Of a DNA stretch of 64,000 bases, positions 10,668-18,925 are shown in pieces. This DNA comes from Salsuginibacillus kocurii DSM 18087. Its GTDB lineage: Bacteria; Bacillota; Bacilli; Bacillales; Marinococcaceae. Position 1 is the stretch's first letter; the number at the start of each line of letters is the position of its first letter. The position numbers and the translations under genes are program-made. The stretch lies in assembly GCF_000377705.1 (NCBI RefSeq), contig NZ_KB898623.1, positions 248,001 to 312,000 of the forward strand, given 5' to 3'. The notes below the pieces were generated by a model that worked only from the letters and a program-made list of their open reading frames with translations, did not search any database and was not told where the DNA came from.

Positions 10668-11046
10668 GAGGGTGGCCCATCCATCAGTTATCAGCAAAAG
10701 CACCTGAAGTATACTTACTTTCCTCGGACGCGGTTCCACCACCCGCCCACGCTGTCGCTTTATGAAGCTGCTGAAAAAGTCAATTTACCGTATAACATTC
10801 ATCTTCATACAATTCTCTTTATAGTGAGAAGAAGTTGATGAGACCGGAGAAAGTGACACTCCCTCCGGAAAGCGAACTTGCTTAAGTACTATCACCCTCT
10901 TTTTACAGGTTATAGTAAAAAGATAAAGCGCTTCTGAAACGAAAAGCAGTTTCTCAGCAGCCCCGTCGCTTTAGCAATAGGAGCTTCGCGTAATCTAGTT
11001 GATTGGACACTTTCATGGCCTAAACTAATCTTTTGAGACACCCTCT
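10668..11046. repeat. Degenerate repeat element inside the propionate operon
   Basis: The 490-base gap between accB and pccB holds no gene. It is bounded by imperfect inverted ends: GAGGGTGGCCCAT at 10668 and, reading inwards from 11046, GAGGGTGTCTCAAAAG. The interior is GC-rich in places with scattered small inverted repeats and includes a 110-base segment also found near 38.1 kb. It looks like a decayed non-autonomous mobile element. No transposase frame is present. Confidence 0.5.
10766..10876. repeat. Dispersed repeat pair, copy A
   Basis: About 110 bases resemble 38041-38152. Shared blocks include CTG(C/T)TGAAAAAGTC, TTTATAGTGA, GTTGATGAGA and CCGGAGAAAG/TCGGAGCAAAG, in the same order and spacing. 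Both copies are intergenic. Confidence 0.6.
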
Positions 11047-11051
11047 ATGAA

Positions 11052-11558
11052 TTAATCCTGGGTTTTCACCGTAAAGAGAGGCTGGCCATACTCAACCAAT
11101 TCACCATTATCCACTAATATTTCAACAATCTCCCCGGTTACTTCCGCTTCAAGTTCATTCATTAACTTCATCGCTTCCACAATACATACAACAGAGTCAG
11201 AGGTAATCCGATCTCCTTCTTTTACGTAGGCTTCCGCATCGGGGCTAGGAGAACGATAAAAGGTACCTACCATTGGTGAAGTAATCTTGTGAAGATTTGC
11301 ATTGTCTGTACTTTCTTCAGGTTTTGTCGTTTCTGTTGGAACTTCTTGCTCTTTAGAAACCACGTCTTCTTTTACGACAGCAGGAGGTGGGGACGGCACG
11401 GATTGTTCTGCAACAGGTTCAGTTACTCGTCCCCCTCCAACAGCACTTTCCTTGCGGATCGTTAACTTTTCACGGTTTTCACCTTTTATTTCTAATTCTC
11501 CAATACCTGAACGGTCTACTGCTCGAATCAACTCTTTAATTTCATTCATTTTAAACAT
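11052..11558 (-). CDS. accB: Biotin carboxyl carrier protein
   Basis: A 168-residue carrier subunit that shuttles the carboxylated biotin between AccC and PccB. The N-terminal helical region ([20 protein letters not shown]) is typical of bacterial AccB. A Pro/Glu-rich linker (about 45-85) leads to the C-terminal biotinyl domain with the EAMKLMNE motif, whose Lys is the biotinylation site. GTYR-like ([12 protein letters not shown]) and QPLF ends are as expected. It sits in the propionate operon, so it probably serves propionyl-CoA carboxylase, although sharing with fatty-acid synthesis is possible. Confidence 0.92.
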   Translation of the reverse strand: MFKMNEIKELIRAVDRSGIGELEIKGENREKLTIRKESAVGGGRVTEPVAEQSVPSPPPAVVKEDVVSKEQEVPTETTKPEESTDNANLHKITSPMVGTFYRSPSPDAEAYVKEGDRITSDSVVCIVEAMKLMNELEAEVTGEIVEILVDNGELVEYGQPLFTVKTQD

Positions 11559-11642
11559 CTATTACACACCCTTTTATATTTTATTACTCGCTTTAATAAA
11601 TCCTAATGAAAGAGGAGCTGGCTCCTTAGCTTCGTTTTAACG

Positions 11643-12275
11643 TCAAAGAATCTGATAGTTCATAAAAAAACGTTGGTATTCTTTCTTCTCTCGTGCAGTT
11701 TCAGTTAACACCGCATGCATAATCATATCAGAGAACATATCTGCAATTTCATATATGTTATATACCCCATCAGTGCGATACCATTTATACGTCCAGTTAA
11801 TCATGCCAAATATAGCCATTGACATAATAGGAGCCGGAAGCTCCTGCCTAAATTCATGTTGTTTTTTTCCTGCTTGCACTGTCGCAAACATTAGTTCCTT
11901 GTATTCATCCCGCTTTTTTTTAATCTCTTCAAAATATTCCGGTGCCAAATATAAGCTTTCTTGATAAAATACAGTGACATGTGAACGGAACTTATCAAAC
12001 ATTAAAACAAACGACCGCACCGTTTCATATAACTGTTCAGCGGGGGTGACATAATTTTCCCTTGCAGTAAGAGCCTGATCAAGCACGTATGTAATAAACG
12101 TGTCATGAATCGTGTAAAGCAACTCATCTTTAGATTTAAAATGGTGGTAAAAGCCACCTTTAGATGTGCTGCTTTCCTGTACGATTTGATCTACTGTTAC
12201 TGCATGGTACCCCTTCTCTTCAAACAGGGTTAACGCAGCATCAGTAATTTTTGTTTTTGTAGATTTTCGTCCCAT
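11643..12275 (-). CDS. TetR/AcrR family transcriptional regulator
   Basis: A 210-residue repressor-type regulator. Residues 7-55 form the TetR helix-turn-helix (ITDAALTLFEEKGY, then TVDQIVQESSTSKGGFYHHF). The C-terminal ligand pocket is of the type seen in FadR-like acyl-CoA sensors. The gene lies within the propionate operon, 25 bases after accC and ahead of accB, so it probably autoregulates the pathway through the imperfect palindrome upstream of accC. The inducer could be a CoA thioester such as propionyl- or methylmalonyl-CoA; that is inference. Confidence 0.88.
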   Translation of the reverse strand: MGRKSTKTKITDAALTLFEEKGYHAVTVDQIVQESSTSKGGFYHHFKSKDELLYTIHDTFITYVLDQALTARENYVTPAEQLYETVRSFVLMFDKFRSHVTVFYQESLYLAPEYFEEIKKKRDEYKELMFATVQAGKKQHEFRQELPAPIMSMAIFGMINWTYKWYRTDGVYNIYEIADMFSDMIMHAVLTETAREKKEYQRFFMNYQIL

Positions 12276-12300
12276 ATCTACACCTGCTTCCTGTGCAACT

Positions 12301-13659
12301 TTACGTTGAAGGAGTAACGTTCACTTCATGCTTTTCCAAAAACTTGGTATCAAAATCACCACTTTTAAATTTTTCATGCTCCATTAATTTAAGGTGGAAT
12401 GGGATCGTTGTGTCGACACCTTCGACAACAAATTCTCCCAACGCCCGCTTCATGCGGTCAATTGCTTCATCGCGCGTCTTTGCTCGAACAATTAATTTTG
12501 CTACCATGGAATCATAAAATGGGGGTATCGAGTAGCCGGTGTAGCATGCACTGTCAACTCGCACGCCAAGACCGCCTGGTGGTAAATACATATCAATCTT
12601 ACCGGGAGATGGCATGAAGTCTTTGTCTGGTTTTTCAGCGTTAATGCGGCACTCAATGGCCCAACCTTCAATCTTCACTTCTTCCTGGGTGATAGATAAC
12701 GTTTCGCCTGCGGCTGCCCTAATCTGTTCTTTAATAAGGTCTATCCCGGTAACTTCTTCTGTTACAGGATGTTCTACTTGAATACGCGTGTTCATTTCCA
12801 TGAAATAAAAATTCTTATGTTTGTCGAGTAAAAATTCAACCGTACCCGCTCCACAATAGTGGACGGCTTTGGCTGCTTTGACAGTGGCTTCACCCATCTG
12901 CGCTCTTATCGTTTCATCAAGAGCTGGAGACGGTGCTTCTTCGACCAGCTTTTGATGTCGTCTTTGAATCGAACAATCCCGTTCTCCAAAATGAACGACA
13001 TTACCATGGGAGTCCGCTAATACTTGGATTTCAACATGGCGGGGCTCTTCCACAAACTTTTCCATGTAGACACCCGGGTTGCCAAAAGAAGTGGCTGCCT
13101 CCTGCCTGGCCATAGAAATGGAACGTTCTAATTCATCAGCACTTTGGGCGACGCGCATCCCTTTTCCGCCGCCCCCGGCAGTGGCTTTTACAATAACTGG
13201 ATAGCCAATTTCCTCTGCGATGCGCAAAGCTTCTTTCTCATCTTCGATTACACCATCAGTTCCAGGTACAATTGGAACACCTGCTGCTTGCATCGTATCT
13301 CTGGCTACAGCTTTTGCTCCCATCCGGTTAATGGCCTCAGGTGAGGGCCCAATAAAAGTAATATCATGGTCCGCGCACATTTCAGCAAACTCAGCGTTTT
13401 CAGCCATAAATCCATAGCCTGGATGAATAGCTTCTGCACCTGTTTTTAAGGCGGTTGAAATGATATTCGTTTTGTTTAAGTAACTATCTGTGGCTGCAGC
13501 AGGACCAACACAATATGCTTCGTCCGCTAATATGACATGCAATGCTTCAGCATCGGCTTCTGAATAAATTGCTACCGTTTCGATGCCAAGCTCTTTACAA
13601 GCTCGAATAACTCGAACAGCAATTTCACCACGATTGGCAATCAATACTTTCGTAAACAT
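12301..13659 (-). CDS. accC: Biotin carboxylase subunit
   Basis: A 452-residue ATP-grasp enzyme that carboxylates biotin on AccB using bicarbonate and ATP. The biotin carboxylase N-terminal domain starts [19 protein letters not shown]. The ATP-grasp glycine loop GGGGKGMR is near residue 165, and the catalytic [16 protein letters not shown] segment is near 290. The C-terminal domain includes ECRINAE and [12 protein letters not shown]. It is the first gene of the propionate operon, downstream of a sigma-A promoter and TetR-type operator. Confidence 0.94.
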   Translation of the reverse strand: MFTKVLIANRGEIAVRVIRACKELGIETVAIYSEADAEALHVILADEAYCVGPAAATDSYLNKTNIISTALKTGAEAIHPGYGFMAENAEFAEMCADHDITFIGPSPEAINRMGAKAVARDTMQAAGVPIVPGTDGVIEDEKEALRIAEEIGYPVIVKATAGGGGKGMRVAQSADELERSISMARQEAATSFGNPGVYMEKFVEEPRHVEIQVLADSHGNVVHFGERDCSIQRRHQKLVEEAPSPALDETIRAQMGEATVKAAKAVHYCGAGTVEFLLDKHKNFYFMEMNTRIQVEHPVTEEVTGIDLIKEQIRAAAGETLSITQEEVKIEGWAIECRINAEKPDKDFMPSPGKIDMYLPPGGLGVRVDSACYTGYSIPPFYDSMVAKLIVRAKTRDEAIDRMKRALGEFVVEGVDTTIPFHLKLMEHEKFKSGDFDTKFLEKHEVNVTPST

Positions 13660-13700
13660 CTACAGTTACACATCCTCTCTACATTAACAACTGAAGCGAG

Positions 13701-13714
13701 ACCGACTGGTCAGT
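13701..13714. promoter_or_regulatory. Candidate TetR-family operator
   Basis: ACCGACTGGTCAGT is an imperfect palindrome in which 10 of 14 positions match their reverse complement and the mismatches are transitions. This style (ACYGACYRGTCRGT) is common for TetR regulators. It lies just downstream of the predicted accC transcription start, where binding would block elongation. Confidence 0.55.
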
Positions 13715-13727
13715 TTGTTCTTATGTT

Positions 13728-13756
13728 ATTTTACGTCTGATTCTAAAGCATGTCAA
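13728..13756 (-). promoter_or_regulatory. Sigma-A promoter of the propionate operon
   Basis: On the minus strand there is a perfect -35 TTGACA (13751-13756), a 17-base spacer and a -10 TAAAAT (13728-13733). The start site is expected near 13720, about 60 bases before the accC ATG. Confidence 0.8.
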
Positions 13757-13774
13757 TACGAGTTACAAAGCAAA

Positions 13775-13788
13775 AGGAAGCGTTTTCA
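13775..13788. promoter_or_regulatory. Candidate CcpA cre site
   Basis: On the minus strand TGAAAACGCTTCCT fits the cre consensus TGNAANCGNWNNCA at all fixed positions except the last. It lies roughly 55-68 bases upstream of the predicted start, consistent with carbon-source control of propionate metabolism. Confidence 0.4.
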
Positions 13789-13956
13789 TTTTTTGTTTTC
13801 CGCCAGTAAAGGTTAGAATTTGTTTGTTTGCTTTAACAAATGGGAAAGGAACAACAATGTATTTTTCTTAAACCCACTCATGTGCTCGATGCAGGAACAA
13901 CGACTTTACATTAAAAAATTTGTGAAATGTTTTTTAGAAAGGAAGGGTAATGACTT

Positions 13957-14244
13957 ATGAGTTTATCTTCACAACAAATTAATGAACATGTTGAAAAATT
14001 AGAAGGCTGGGAACGCACAGAAGAAGAAATGCTGGCAGCTACCTTTACATTTTCCGCCTTTTTAGAAGGCATTCAGTTTGTACAACGTCTTGCCGAATAC
14101 GCTGAGGAAGTACAACACCATCCTCAGATTGTAATTGATCACACAGCAATTACTACTAAGCTGAAAACGTTCGATCAAGGAAAAATAACGCAAAAAGATA
14201 TCGATGCAGCTTATGCCATCCAGGATATTTATCAAAACCTGTAA
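13957..14244 (+). CDS. Pterin-4a-carbinolamine dehydratase
   Basis: A 95-residue cytoplasmic enzyme that dehydrates 4a-hydroxytetrahydrobiopterin to quinonoid dihydrobiopterin. The substrate-binding signature VQHHPQIVIDH is complete, and the family's GW near residue 18-19 (LEGWERTEEE) is present. The length is normal. GGAAGGG precedes the ATG. No aromatic amino acid hydroxylase gene is nearby, so the physiological pterin substrate is not evident. It is divergent from the propionate operon and upstream of three small membrane or stress genes. Confidence 0.9.
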   Translation: MSLSSQQINEHVEKLEGWERTEEEMLAATFTFSAFLEGIQFVQRLAEYAEEVQHHPQIVIDHTAITTKLKTFDQGKITQKDIDAAYAIQDIYQNL

Positions 14245-14299
14245 TTGCGTGTAGTGTTTGGGCAATAAATCACACATGTATACTACGTAAGAAAGGAAG

Positions 14300-14665
14300 T
14301 TGGAAATACCTGCTGAAAATCGTACCAGACGCCTGCCTGAGATAAAAAGAAACGAGTCTGAAGAAGAACGCTTAGCAGCACTTATTGATAAACTTGAGGA
14401 TGCCACCACTAGAGCACGGTTAAAAGATTTAGCGTATCATTTTACAAATAAAAGAGAAGTGATTAAAGTAAATATAATAGCAGGCGCAGCCAGAGGGGTC
14501 GGCTTAACCTTAGGAACTGCTATCTTCCTGGCTCTCTTCTTTTTCATTGTAGCGCAGTTGGTGGACATGCCACTTGTTGGAGATTTCAATGCAAATATTC
14601 TCGATGAAGTAGACCAGCATCGAGAAACAGCTGCAACACACGACACTATACATGGCAAATCATAA
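14300..14665 (+). CDS. DUF5665-type membrane protein
   Basis: A 121-residue protein with a charged N-terminal half (residues 15-60) and a long hydrophobic stretch (about 65-92: IIAGAARGVGLTLGTAIFLALF followed by FFIVAQLVDM), ending with a short hydrophilic tail. This arrangement and the RARLKDLAYHFTNKREVIKVNI block resemble DUF5665 proteins. The only usable start is a TTG at 14300 because a stop lies 12 bases upstream; GAAAGGAAG is unusually close to it. It is probably co-transcribed with the next two genes. Confidence 0.72.
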   Translation: MEIPAENRTRRLPEIKRNESEEERLAALIDKLEDATTRARLKDLAYHFTNKREVIKVNIIAGAARGVGLTLGTAIFLALFFFIVAQLVDMPLVGDFNANILDEVDQHRETAATHDTIHGKS

Positions 14666-14693
14666 TAATATGAATCTACGGAGGCGATGACAC

Positions 14694-15140
14694 ATGGATT
14701 TATTAGGGATAGGTGTTTTGATTGCTGCTCTTGCATTTCTCGTTCTTGTTATTTTTCTTGCCCGTACACTTGCAAAATTAGCTGATGTATTAACAGGAGT
14801 GGAAAAGACAGTAGGTCAATTGCCAGACCAGCTTAACCAAATTACAAAAGAAACAGGCGATGTATTGCATAATACAAATGAAACCATTATCGACGTTAAT
14901 GAAAAAATGCAAACCTTAAATCCAGTATTTTATATTGCAGAAGATGCCGGCGAAGCATCCAGGAAACTCTCCTCTTCCCTGGTTGATGTAACGTCATCTT
15001 TTAAGAAAAACACAGAAGCAGCTACCGAAGAAACATGGCAAAAAGAACTAGGCGGGGTCTACGGTTTTCTTGCTTTGATGTATTTTCTCTTTCAAAAACG
15101 TAAAACGCTTAAAGCATATAAAAATGGAGAGATGGAATAA
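14694..15140 (+). CDS. DUF948 (YtxG-like) protein
   Basis: A 148-residue protein with an N-terminal transmembrane helix (residues 3-26) followed by a heptad-like amphipathic region rich in T, N and Q (about 28-110), as in DUF948/YtxG general-stress proteins of Bacillus. ACGGAGGCG precedes the ATG. Its stop overlaps the next start (TAATG), so the two are translationally coupled. Confidence 0.78.
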   Translation: MDLLGIGVLIAALAFLVLVIFLARTLAKLADVLTGVEKTVGQLPDQLNQITKETGDVLHNTNETIIDVNEKMQTLNPVFYIAEDAGEASRKLSSSLVDVTSSFKKNTEAATEETWQKELGGVYGFLALMYFLFQKRKTLKAYKNGEME

Positions 15141-15466
15141 TGAAAAACCATTCCTTCTTTTTCACAAGCCTCGGTTTCCTCGCAGGGGGAGTGTTAACTT
15201 CCGCAATTACATTGTTAGTGGCTCCTGTGAAGGGGGAAACGCTTCGTCAAAAAGGGAAAGAAACTGTGCAACAGGTTAGGAATGTCCCTCAGGAGGCAAA
15301 AGCCTGGAAAGCCTCAAAACAGCAGCAGTATGTGGAACGCGGCCAAAAAGAATATGATACTCTTCACTCGTTGACTTCTACGATTAAACATCGTGCCCGA
15401 ATTACGGCTGTACAATCTACCGTTAATTCTTCCACACCTCTGCAAACTCCTAAAGCAAAGGAATAA
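15140..15466 (+). CDS. YtxH-like general stress protein
   Basis: A 108-residue protein with one N-terminal transmembrane segment (GFLAGGVLTSAITLLVAPVKG) carrying the glycine-rich entry and the APxxGxxLR-type motif (PVKGETLRQKGKE) of YtxH-domain proteins. A charged helical tail follows. In Bacillus, ytxG-ytxH pairs belong to the sigma-B general stress regulon. No clear sigma-B promoter was found here. Confidence 0.75.
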   Translation: MKNHSFFFTSLGFLAGGVLTSAITLLVAPVKGETLRQKGKETVQQVRNVPQEAKAWKASKQQQYVERGQKEYDTLHSLTSTIKHRARITAVQSTVNSSTPLQTPKAKE

Positions 15467-15471
15467 ACATT

Positions 15472-15549
15472 AAAAGAGCTGCGCTATCAACCAGCTTAGG
15501 GACCATACCGATGATGGTCCTCGCCTTATGATGAGCGCAGCTCCTTTTC
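15472..15549. terminator. Terminator with nested hairpin
   Basis: Outer arms AAAAGAGCTGCGCT and AGCGCAGCTCCTTTT enclose an inner hairpin (AGGGACCAT with ATGGTCCT). T-runs occur on both strands, so it can serve the ytxH-like gene and the convergent allantoinase gene. Confidence 0.82.
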
Positions 15550-15595
15550 TATACTGTTATTTTTCCGGAATCCCTTCTATTTAACATTTGTAAAC

Positions 15596-17011
15596 CTAAC
15601 TGGATGCACTCTTTCTTGCTTCAACAGGCTTTACAATGCTTCCTTGCGGCTTTGAAGATACTGTGCCACGCTCCATGACAACCTCGCCACGTACAATCGT
15701 ATACACAGGCTTACCTTGCAATTCCCAGCCATCATATGCACTAACTTTACTTTTACTGTGCAGTTCTTCCTCTCTAATCGTATACTTTTCTTCCATGTCA
15801 ACAATGGTAAAGTCGGCATCTGAACCGATTGCAAGCGTCCCTTTTTTATCATCTATCCCATATAGGCGAGCCGGTCCTTCTGCTAAAAGTTGAACAAGTC
15901 GATTTAACGTCAATTTCCCACGGTTGACCGCATCTAACATCAGGGGAGCAAGTGTCTCCACTCCACACATGCCTGCCGGGATTTCAAATAAAGAACCATC
16001 TTTTTCTTCAGGTGTATGAGGAGCATGGTCTGAACATACCGCTGCGATTGTTCCATCCGCAATTCCTTTCCAAATTTCTTCCTGGTCCTCTCGATATTTC
16101 ACCGGTGGATAAATTTTCATTTTAGGTCCAATTGCTTCATAATCATCTGCCGACAAAAATAAATAATGCGGACACGTTTCAACCGTAATTGGAAGCCCTT
16201 CTTGTTGGGCAGCACGGATGAGCTTAACACTTTCACCGCTGCTGACATGCAAAATATGCAGCCTTACGCCAGTGGCTCGCGCTAGGCGTATGCCAGTTTC
16301 TACAGTCAACACTTCAGCAAGGGGCGGTCGGGCTCTGAGCAAGTCTTCATAAGAACGCCCTTCTGTTGCTTCTACGCGTGCAGTTAATGTCTGGATTAAC
16401 TCGTTGTTTTCTGCGTGCACAGCAAAAATCTGATTTGTTTTCTGAACCTGCTCCATCATTTCATAGACGGCACCATCGGAAAACGGGGGTATAACATTTT
16501 TCTCGCCTTCTTTATAGTTATACATTAATTGGAAAGTTTCTTGATGAACGGCGTACCCCCAGAAAAATTTAAATCCTATTACTCCAAGTTGATGCATATC
16601 CTTTACATGATGATTATTTAAAGGACCAATACAAATCCCCCAAAGCCCATAATCAATCAAAGCCTGCTCACCCAAATGTTTATGTTGACTCATAAAACTA
16701 GTTGCGTCACTGACGGGTGGGGTGGTATTAGGCATTTCAAAAAGCGTTGTGATCCCTCCCGCCGCTGCCGCCCGCGTCGAATGGTAAAAGTCTTCTTTAT
16801 ATGTCGGTCCAGGGTCCCTGGAATGTACATGAGTATCAAGTAAGCCTGGTAAAATATGAAGCCCGGTAACATCTATCGTTTTTACGGCTTCTTCGCTTAT
16901 GAGCTCTGAAGATATTAAGCTTATACGTCCTTCCTTAATATACACATCTGCTTGAAATTCTTCCGCTCCAGTAACTATAGTTCCATTTAGTAAGGCAAGA
17001 TCATAGTGCAT
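15596..17011 (-). CDS. allB: Allantoinase
   Basis: A 471-residue amidohydrolase that opens the hydantoin ring of allantoin to allantoate. The metal ligands are visible in GLLDTHVHSRDPG (HxH), the carboxylated Lys in GFKFFWGYA, FAVHAENN, ILHVSS and CSDHAPHT. These features separate AllB from dihydroorotase only by overall similarity, and a related cyclic amidohydrolase is possible. AAAGGAG precedes the ATG. No other purine-degradation genes are in the window, so it stands alone here. Confidence 0.85.
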   Translation of the reverse strand: MHYDLALLNGTIVTGAEEFQADVYIKEGRISLISSELISEEAVKTIDVTGLHILPGLLDTHVHSRDPGPTYKEDFYHSTRAAAAGGITTLFEMPNTTPPVSDATSFMSQHKHLGEQALIDYGLWGICIGPLNNHHVKDMHQLGVIGFKFFWGYAVHQETFQLMYNYKEGEKNVIPPFSDGAVYEMMEQVQKTNQIFAVHAENNELIQTLTARVEATEGRSYEDLLRARPPLAEVLTVETGIRLARATGVRLHILHVSSGESVKLIRAAQQEGLPITVETCPHYLFLSADDYEAIGPKMKIYPPVKYREDQEEIWKGIADGTIAAVCSDHAPHTPEEKDGSLFEIPAGMCGVETLAPLMLDAVNRGKLTLNRLVQLLAEGPARLYGIDDKKGTLAIGSDADFTIVDMEEKYTIREEELHSKSKVSAYDGWELQGKPVYTIVRGEVVMERGTVSSKPQGSIVKPVEARKSASS

Positions 17012-17131
17012 ACTTGAGTGCTCCTTTGCTCCTGTGGTTTAAGTATGTAATTCTTCAGATGCAATACAATCCGTATCATTGAAATGAAAATCTACTCTCT
17101 GATTTATCATACGTTTTTTCTAACATAATGA

Positions 17132-17159
17132 AAAGCACCGGTTTTTCTCCCGGTGCTTT
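17132..17159. terminator. Terminator hairpin
   Basis: AAAGCACCGG / CCGGTGCTTT with a 7-base T-rich loop, just downstream of the IDEAL-like gene on the minus strand. Confidence 0.82.
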
Positions 17160-17172
17160 CGCCTGCTAGTCT

Positions 17173-17472
17173 CTACTCATCCATAAACGTTAGTTCCAAA
17201 TCATACCCTTGTTCTGAAATGATCTTGCCGTTTTCAAAATTTCTCAACCAATCATTGTATATTGTAGTATACTTGTAAAACTTTTCTTCATCTCGGTTGT
17301 CTAATGCACTATTAATGAGCGCCTCAAGCCGCGCTTTGTTGTTTTCATAACTGCTGTATTCCATCATCATGCGAGCATACAATGACTGCAGAACCTGTCT
17401 GGGTGGACGCTGACCTTGTTGAACGGATTTCAACTTTTTTAACAAATGCTTTTCATATGTTGGATTATTCAT
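17173..17472 (-). CDS. IDEAL-domain-like small protein
   Basis: A 99-residue, mostly helical cytoplasmic protein. The segment ALINSALDNRDEEKFYKY matches the pattern of the IDEAL domain found at the C terminus of Bacillus YpiB-type proteins (ALDxxDxExF). The N-terminal part is basic and the C terminus acidic. GGGGGG precedes the ATG. The function is unknown; family members are small, lineage-restricted Bacillaceae proteins. Confidence 0.65.
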   Translation of the reverse strand: MNNPTYEKHLLKKLKSVQQGQRPPRQVLQSLYARMMMEYSSYENNKARLEALINSALDNRDEEKFYKYTTIYNDWLRNFENGKIISEQGYDLELTFMDE

Positions 17473-17880
17473 GGTCGTACCCCCCTTTTAAATTCAAACC
17501 GAAGTGCGTTTAGATTTCTCCAAATTATTCATAAAGAATCAGTGCATTCAGTATAAAATCTGTGTTACTTGAATAATTACCCTGTACACGATTTAGTTAA
17601 ACACGTATCCCTATAAACAAAAACTTAAAATTCAGACAAATCAAACGCTACTCCCTCTTCCCTTCCCTACATTTAATGATCTTTCAGGCTATAATCACTT
17701 GCTGCGATTGAATGATGAAGTTCTTACTCTTATTATATATCAATAAGCAGCAAAGCACCATAAATATTTGTGCAATTTAGAATAAGAACTTCAACACCTA
17801 ACTTAACCTTAAATCCTTTTGTTTATTGTATGTCAGCTCAAGCTGATCATACATAGAAAAAGTCTAGATCATAAAAATAT
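17473..17880. other. Gene-free interval
   Basis: AT-rich, about 400 bases, with no supportable gene. A bulged inverted repeat (GTATGTCAGCT / AGCTGATCATAC) lies near 17828-17853, about 30 bases after the end of pcp on the minus strand. It lacks a U-tract, so it is not a clear terminator. Confidence 0.4.
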
Positions 17881-18531
17881 TCATCCGCCCATTTTATCCT
17901 GGCTCCTATGTGAATACATGGTTTGAATGATTACTTCAAGGGCACGGGATTGTTCAGCCAATGCTAAAACAGGTACACTATCCTCTCCTTTAACCATCTC
18001 AGGAATGGCAGGGAAATGAATAAATCCAACCGGGATATTCAATCCCATTTCTTTCACATCGTAAACTAAACGGTATAATGTATTGTTACAAATATATGTA
18101 CCTGCCGTGTTGGAAATATAAGCTGGCACAGCTTCTTGTCTTAAATTTTCAACCATTTCATGAATAGGAAGCGTGGAGAAAAGACCATCCGGACCATTCT
18201 CTACAATGGCTTGATTGGTAACCACCCTTCCCGTATTATCAGTGCGTCCTCCTTCACTGTCCCCGGTATCTTGAATATTGATCCCCACCCGTTCCACATG
18301 GATACCATTTCTTCCCCAGGCAAGTCCTGTGGAAATAACCGCCTCAGGCTTTTCCTTTTGAATCGCTTGCTTTAGCTGATCAGCACACTTATCAAAAATA
18401 ACGGGGAGCGGTACATGAATGATTTCAACATCAGATTCTTGAAAGGCTTCCATTGCCATAGGAACGAGATCAGTTGTTGGATTATAAGTGAAATTGCCAA
18501 AGGGTTCAAAACTAGTACAAATGATTTTCAT
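17881..18531 (-). CDS. pcp: Pyroglutamyl-peptidase I
   Basis: A 216-residue cysteine peptidase (family C15) that removes N-terminal pyroglutamate. It has the N-terminal TSFEPFG motif, the substrate-pocket Glu region (HVERVGIN), the nucleophile Cys in SNTAGTYICNN and the catalytic His in GFIHFPA, so the catalytic set appears complete. The start at MKIICTSF has GGTGAAAG upstream; TTG and GTG codons lie a few codons earlier. It is a single-gene unit. Confidence 0.92.
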   Translation of the reverse strand: MKIICTSFEPFGNFTYNPTTDLVPMAMEAFQESDVEIIHVPLPVIFDKCADQLKQAIQKEKPEAVISTGLAWGRNGIHVERVGINIQDTGDSEGGRTDNTGRVVTNQAIVENGPDGLFSTLPIHEMVENLRQEAVPAYISNTAGTYICNNTLYRLVYDVKEMGLNIPVGFIHFPAIPEMVKGEDSVPVLALAEQSRALEVIIQTMYSHRSQDKMGG

Positions 18532-18925
18532 TTCTTTCACCAACTTTTCTATTATTATGATTGGTTGATTGTTGCTTTTGAACGTGAGAAGACCTCACAG
18601 ACACCAGGCCGTGTTCTTTATTCGCCTCTCTTTAAGAAGCAAGTTGCTTAGAGCGGATTTCCCACGGAAAAGGGGGGGGGGCATGGACGAATTATCAGTC
18701 CTATTCTTTAACAAGACGAAAAAGGATAACTTCTCTGGAAAAAAGCAAATGACGCTGATTTCGCGCTAAGGCCAGTAGTGATAGCGTCAGCCCTGAGTGA
18801 ATTCAAAGAGAACCTCTTCTGATAATAAATAACCTTCCTCAGTCTTTCCACCGCCTACTTGACTTTATCAAAAATTACTATGCTCCCTCTCTCCCACACT
18901 CCTTTTTCGAACTAAGATTTCCTAT
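18532..18925. other. Gene-free interval with inverted repeat and poly-G tract
   Basis: No supportable gene. It holds a run of ten G (18672-18681) and a 7-bp inverted repeat (TGACGCT 18750-18756, AGCGTCA 18783-18789). The base composition resembles the degenerate repeats elsewhere in the window. Confidence 0.45.

Noticed and set aside
10729-10740. T-box-like sequence (GGTGGAACCGCG on the minus strand)
   Set aside because: It lies inside a repeat element. No specifier stem or following terminator-antiterminator is visible, and the downstream gene is not an aminoacyl-tRNA synthetase or amino acid gene.
18569-18769. 66-codon plus-strand frame across the poly-G tract
   Set aside because: Low-complexity sequence with no ribosome binding site and no conserved features.
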